Below, one piece after another: positions 62,699 to 64,000 of a stretch of DNA of 64,000 bases. The stretch's first letter is position 1, and each line of letters opens with the position of its first letter. The notes under the pieces are model-generated. The model made no database searches. It worked only from the letters and a program-made list of their open reading frames with translations, and was not told the origin of the DNA. The translations under genes were made by a program, and so were the position numbers. The DNA is taken from the NCBI GenBank assembly GCA_937873665.1, contig CALMYW010000393.1:1-64000 (forward strand). The letters are read 5' to 3'. The stretch comes from an uncultured Sphingorhabdus sp. GTDB lineage: Bacteria; Pseudomonadota; Alphaproteobacteria; Sphingomonadales; Sphingomonadaceae.

Positions 62699-64000
62699 TC
62701 AGGCGGCAAGCTCCATCGCGGTGCGGCGAACGAGCCTTCCGGGCAGTTCGCCAGTGGGCTCACCATTGCGATAAGTGACCTTTCCGTTGACGATCGTCGC
62801 GGTGATGCCATCGACCTTTTGCAGCATCCGCTTGCCGCCAGCCGGAAGGTCATAGACGATTTCCGGAACTCGCAGTTGCAAGGCGTCGAAATCAATCACA
62901 TTGAGATCGGCCTTCATTCCCGGCGCAATCAGCCCGCGGTCGGTCAAACCGACGGTCGCTGCCGTTTTCGAGGTCAACTCGGCGACTGCCAGCGGCAAAT
63001 CGATGCGCTCATTTTCGGCGGCATCGCGTGCCCAGCGTTGCAGATAATAGGTCGGGAAGCTGGAATCGCAGATCAGGCCGTAATGCGCACCGCCATCGGC
63101 AAGCGCCATGACGGTATCCGGATGGCCAAGCATTTCACGTACGGCGGAAAGATTGCCCTCCGTGTAATTGGCCGCAGGCAGGTAGAACATCCGACGGCCT
63201 TCGTCCTGCAGCAGCCTGTCATAAGCAAATTCCTCGACGCTTTGCCCTGCTGCCTGCGCGCGCGCTTCCATGCTATTGGCGCGATTGGGTTCGTAGTTCG
63301 GACGACCATCTTCCCATTCATTCGTGGCGCGGAAGGCGTTGATCAGCGTAAGCGTCACGGGATTGCTGTCTTCGGGGGTTTCAGACAGCAACTGCGCGCG
63401 GAATTCCGGATCGCGCATTTTCGCAACCCGCTCCGCCAGCGGCAGTCCCGCGATGCTCTTATAGCTTGGGTGCGAGCTGAACGGATGCAGGCTGAGGTCA
63501 AGGCCGTAGAACATACCTACCGGCCGAGGCGCAACCTGACCGCGCATCTGCAGGCCGTCCTGCCGGGCCTTCTCCAGCCCGCGCAGCATTGACCGCCAGC
63601 CGGCGCCGGGTTGGCCGGGAACGTCGAGCAATGTGAACGAAACCGGGCGCTTGCCATGCTCGGCCAGTCCACGCAGCAGCGCAAACTCTTCCTCCGCATC
63701 GTTTGCGGGGGCAGGGATCATCTGGAAAACGCCTGCCTTGGCTTCGACCAGCCCGTCCATCAGCGCGCAAAGCTCGTCAAATTCGGAATAAAGGCTGGGG
63801 GCAAGCTCGCCGGCGCGTGTCCGGTGCATTATGTTGCGTGATGTGGTTACGCCAAAAGCACCTGCCTCGATCGCTTCCTTCACCAATGCCCGCATTTGCG
63901 CCAGATCGTCTGCTGTCGGAGGTTCATGCCTTGCGGCGCGTTCGCCCATCACGAAGATGCGCACCGCCGAATGTGGAACTTGGGTTGCCACATCAACATC
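62699..64000 (-). CDS. D-aminoacylase/N-acyl-D-amino-acid deacylase-type amidohydrolase, 5' end cut by window
   Basis: The frame is open to the last base, so the N-terminus and its first metal ligands lie outside; about 434 C-terminal residues are present. Amidohydrolase superfamily. Seen here are MALADGGAHYGLICD (metal Asp region) and the C-terminal composite domain GLIAPGMKADLNVIDFDALQ, with TIVNGKVTYRNGEPTGELPG. The GVTTSRNIMHRT segment is typical of D-aminoacylases. The product would be a D-amino acid; the exact acyl substrate is unknown. Its 3' end is 124 bp from icd on the same strand. Confidence 0.85.
   Translation of the reverse strand, partial: DVDVATQVPHSAVRIFVMGERAARHEPPTADDLAQMRALVKEAIEAGAFGVTTSRNIMHRTRAGELAPSLYSEFDELCALMDGLVEAKAGVFQMIPAPANDAEEEFALLRGLAEHGKRPVSFTLLDVPGQPGAGWRSMLRGLEKARQDGLQMRGQVAPRPVGMFYGLDLSLHPFSSHPSYKSIAGLPLAERVAKMRDPEFRAQLLSETPEDSNPVTLTLINAFRATNEWEDGRPNYEPNRANSMEARAQAAGQSVEEFAYDRLLQDEGRRMFYLPAANYTEGNLSAVREMLGHPDTVMALADGGAHYGLICDSSFPTYYLQRWARDAAENERIDLPLAVAELTSKTAATVGLTDRGLIAPGMKADLNVIDFDALQLRVPEIVYDLPAGGKRMLQKVDGITATIVNGKVTYRNGEPTGELPGRLVRRTAMELAA

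Noticed and set aside
1..64000. Search for mobile elements, prophage, toxin-antitoxin pairs or defence genes
   Set aside because: No transposase, integrase, phage structural gene or recognisable TA or defence protein is found in any frame. Gene order and codon use are uniform.

Overview
This is a 64 kb chromosomal segment of an alphaproteobacterium, most likely a member of the Sphingomonadales. The evidence is a permuted (two-piece) ssrA gene, an HdaA-type DnaA regulator, the hybrid kinase CckA, an alphaproteobacterial SOS box (GTTC-N7-GTTC) before recA, and many small proteins that I associate, from memory, with sphingomonads. The window is densely coded. There is no rRNA operon, prophage, insertion sequence, CRISPR array or recognisable defence island. 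A partial gene is cut by each end.

Layout. 1-3.9 kb: branched-chain or fatty acyl-CoA catabolism (acyl-CoA dehydrogenase, mmsB, thiolase, SDR). 4.0-11.1 kb: tRNA-Lys, folK, two outer-membrane barrels, the agmatine-to-putrescine pair aguA/aguB with an exported methyltransferase-like protein between them, and a lipoprotein M28 peptidase. 11.3-16.3 kb: rpsD, a chorismate mutase, trmJ, and the rpiB-glyA-zinc ribbon-nrdR cluster. 16.3-20.5 kb: two tandem cysteine desulfurases coupled to a [2Fe-2S] ferredoxin, then ssrA with its repeats. 20.6-29.7 kb, all minus strand: lptD-surA-pdxA-rsmA followed by an M20 hydrolase-astA-astB (arginine succinyltransferase pathway). 29.9-33.2 kb: pepA-holC, a lipoprotein and ndk. 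33.2-39.1 kb: purM and a purN-YjbR fusion, a periplasmic protein plus hdaA, an I78-type inhibitor and rnd. 39.2-47.2 kb: aspS, ppk2, greB, slt, dapA-smpB-DUF2062. 47.3-53 kb: M13 peptidase, cckA and recA. 53-64 kb: an EF-G-like GTPase with an altered G domain, a methyltransferase, a GST, alaS, a CPA2/Kef-type antiporter, icd and a partial D-aminoacylase-type amidohydrolase.

How the genes work together. Translation and its quality control dominate: rpsD, trmJ, rsmA, aspS, alaS, ssrA with its partner smpB, and the EF-G paralogue. Envelope biogenesis (lptD, surA, slt, outer-membrane barrels), replication and cell-cycle control (hdaA, cckA, recA, holC), and arginine/agmatine use by two separate routes make up most of the rest. 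Operons are tight, with many ATGA or TGATG start/stop overlaps. Several convergent pairs share or abut stop codons.

Most of the window is core genome, and I do not see a large undescribed system. The observations I rate highest are: (1) a palindromic interspersed element present twice, whose outer stems differ in sequence but still pair; (2) a threefold repeat just downstream of ssrA, one copy of it in a G/C hairpin loop; (3) an EF-G-like GTPase lacking the catalytic His after DTPG; (4) an M20 hydrolase placed where astE would be expected; (5) an exported SAM-methyltransferase-like protein between the two agmatine genes; (6) the purN-YjbR fusion.
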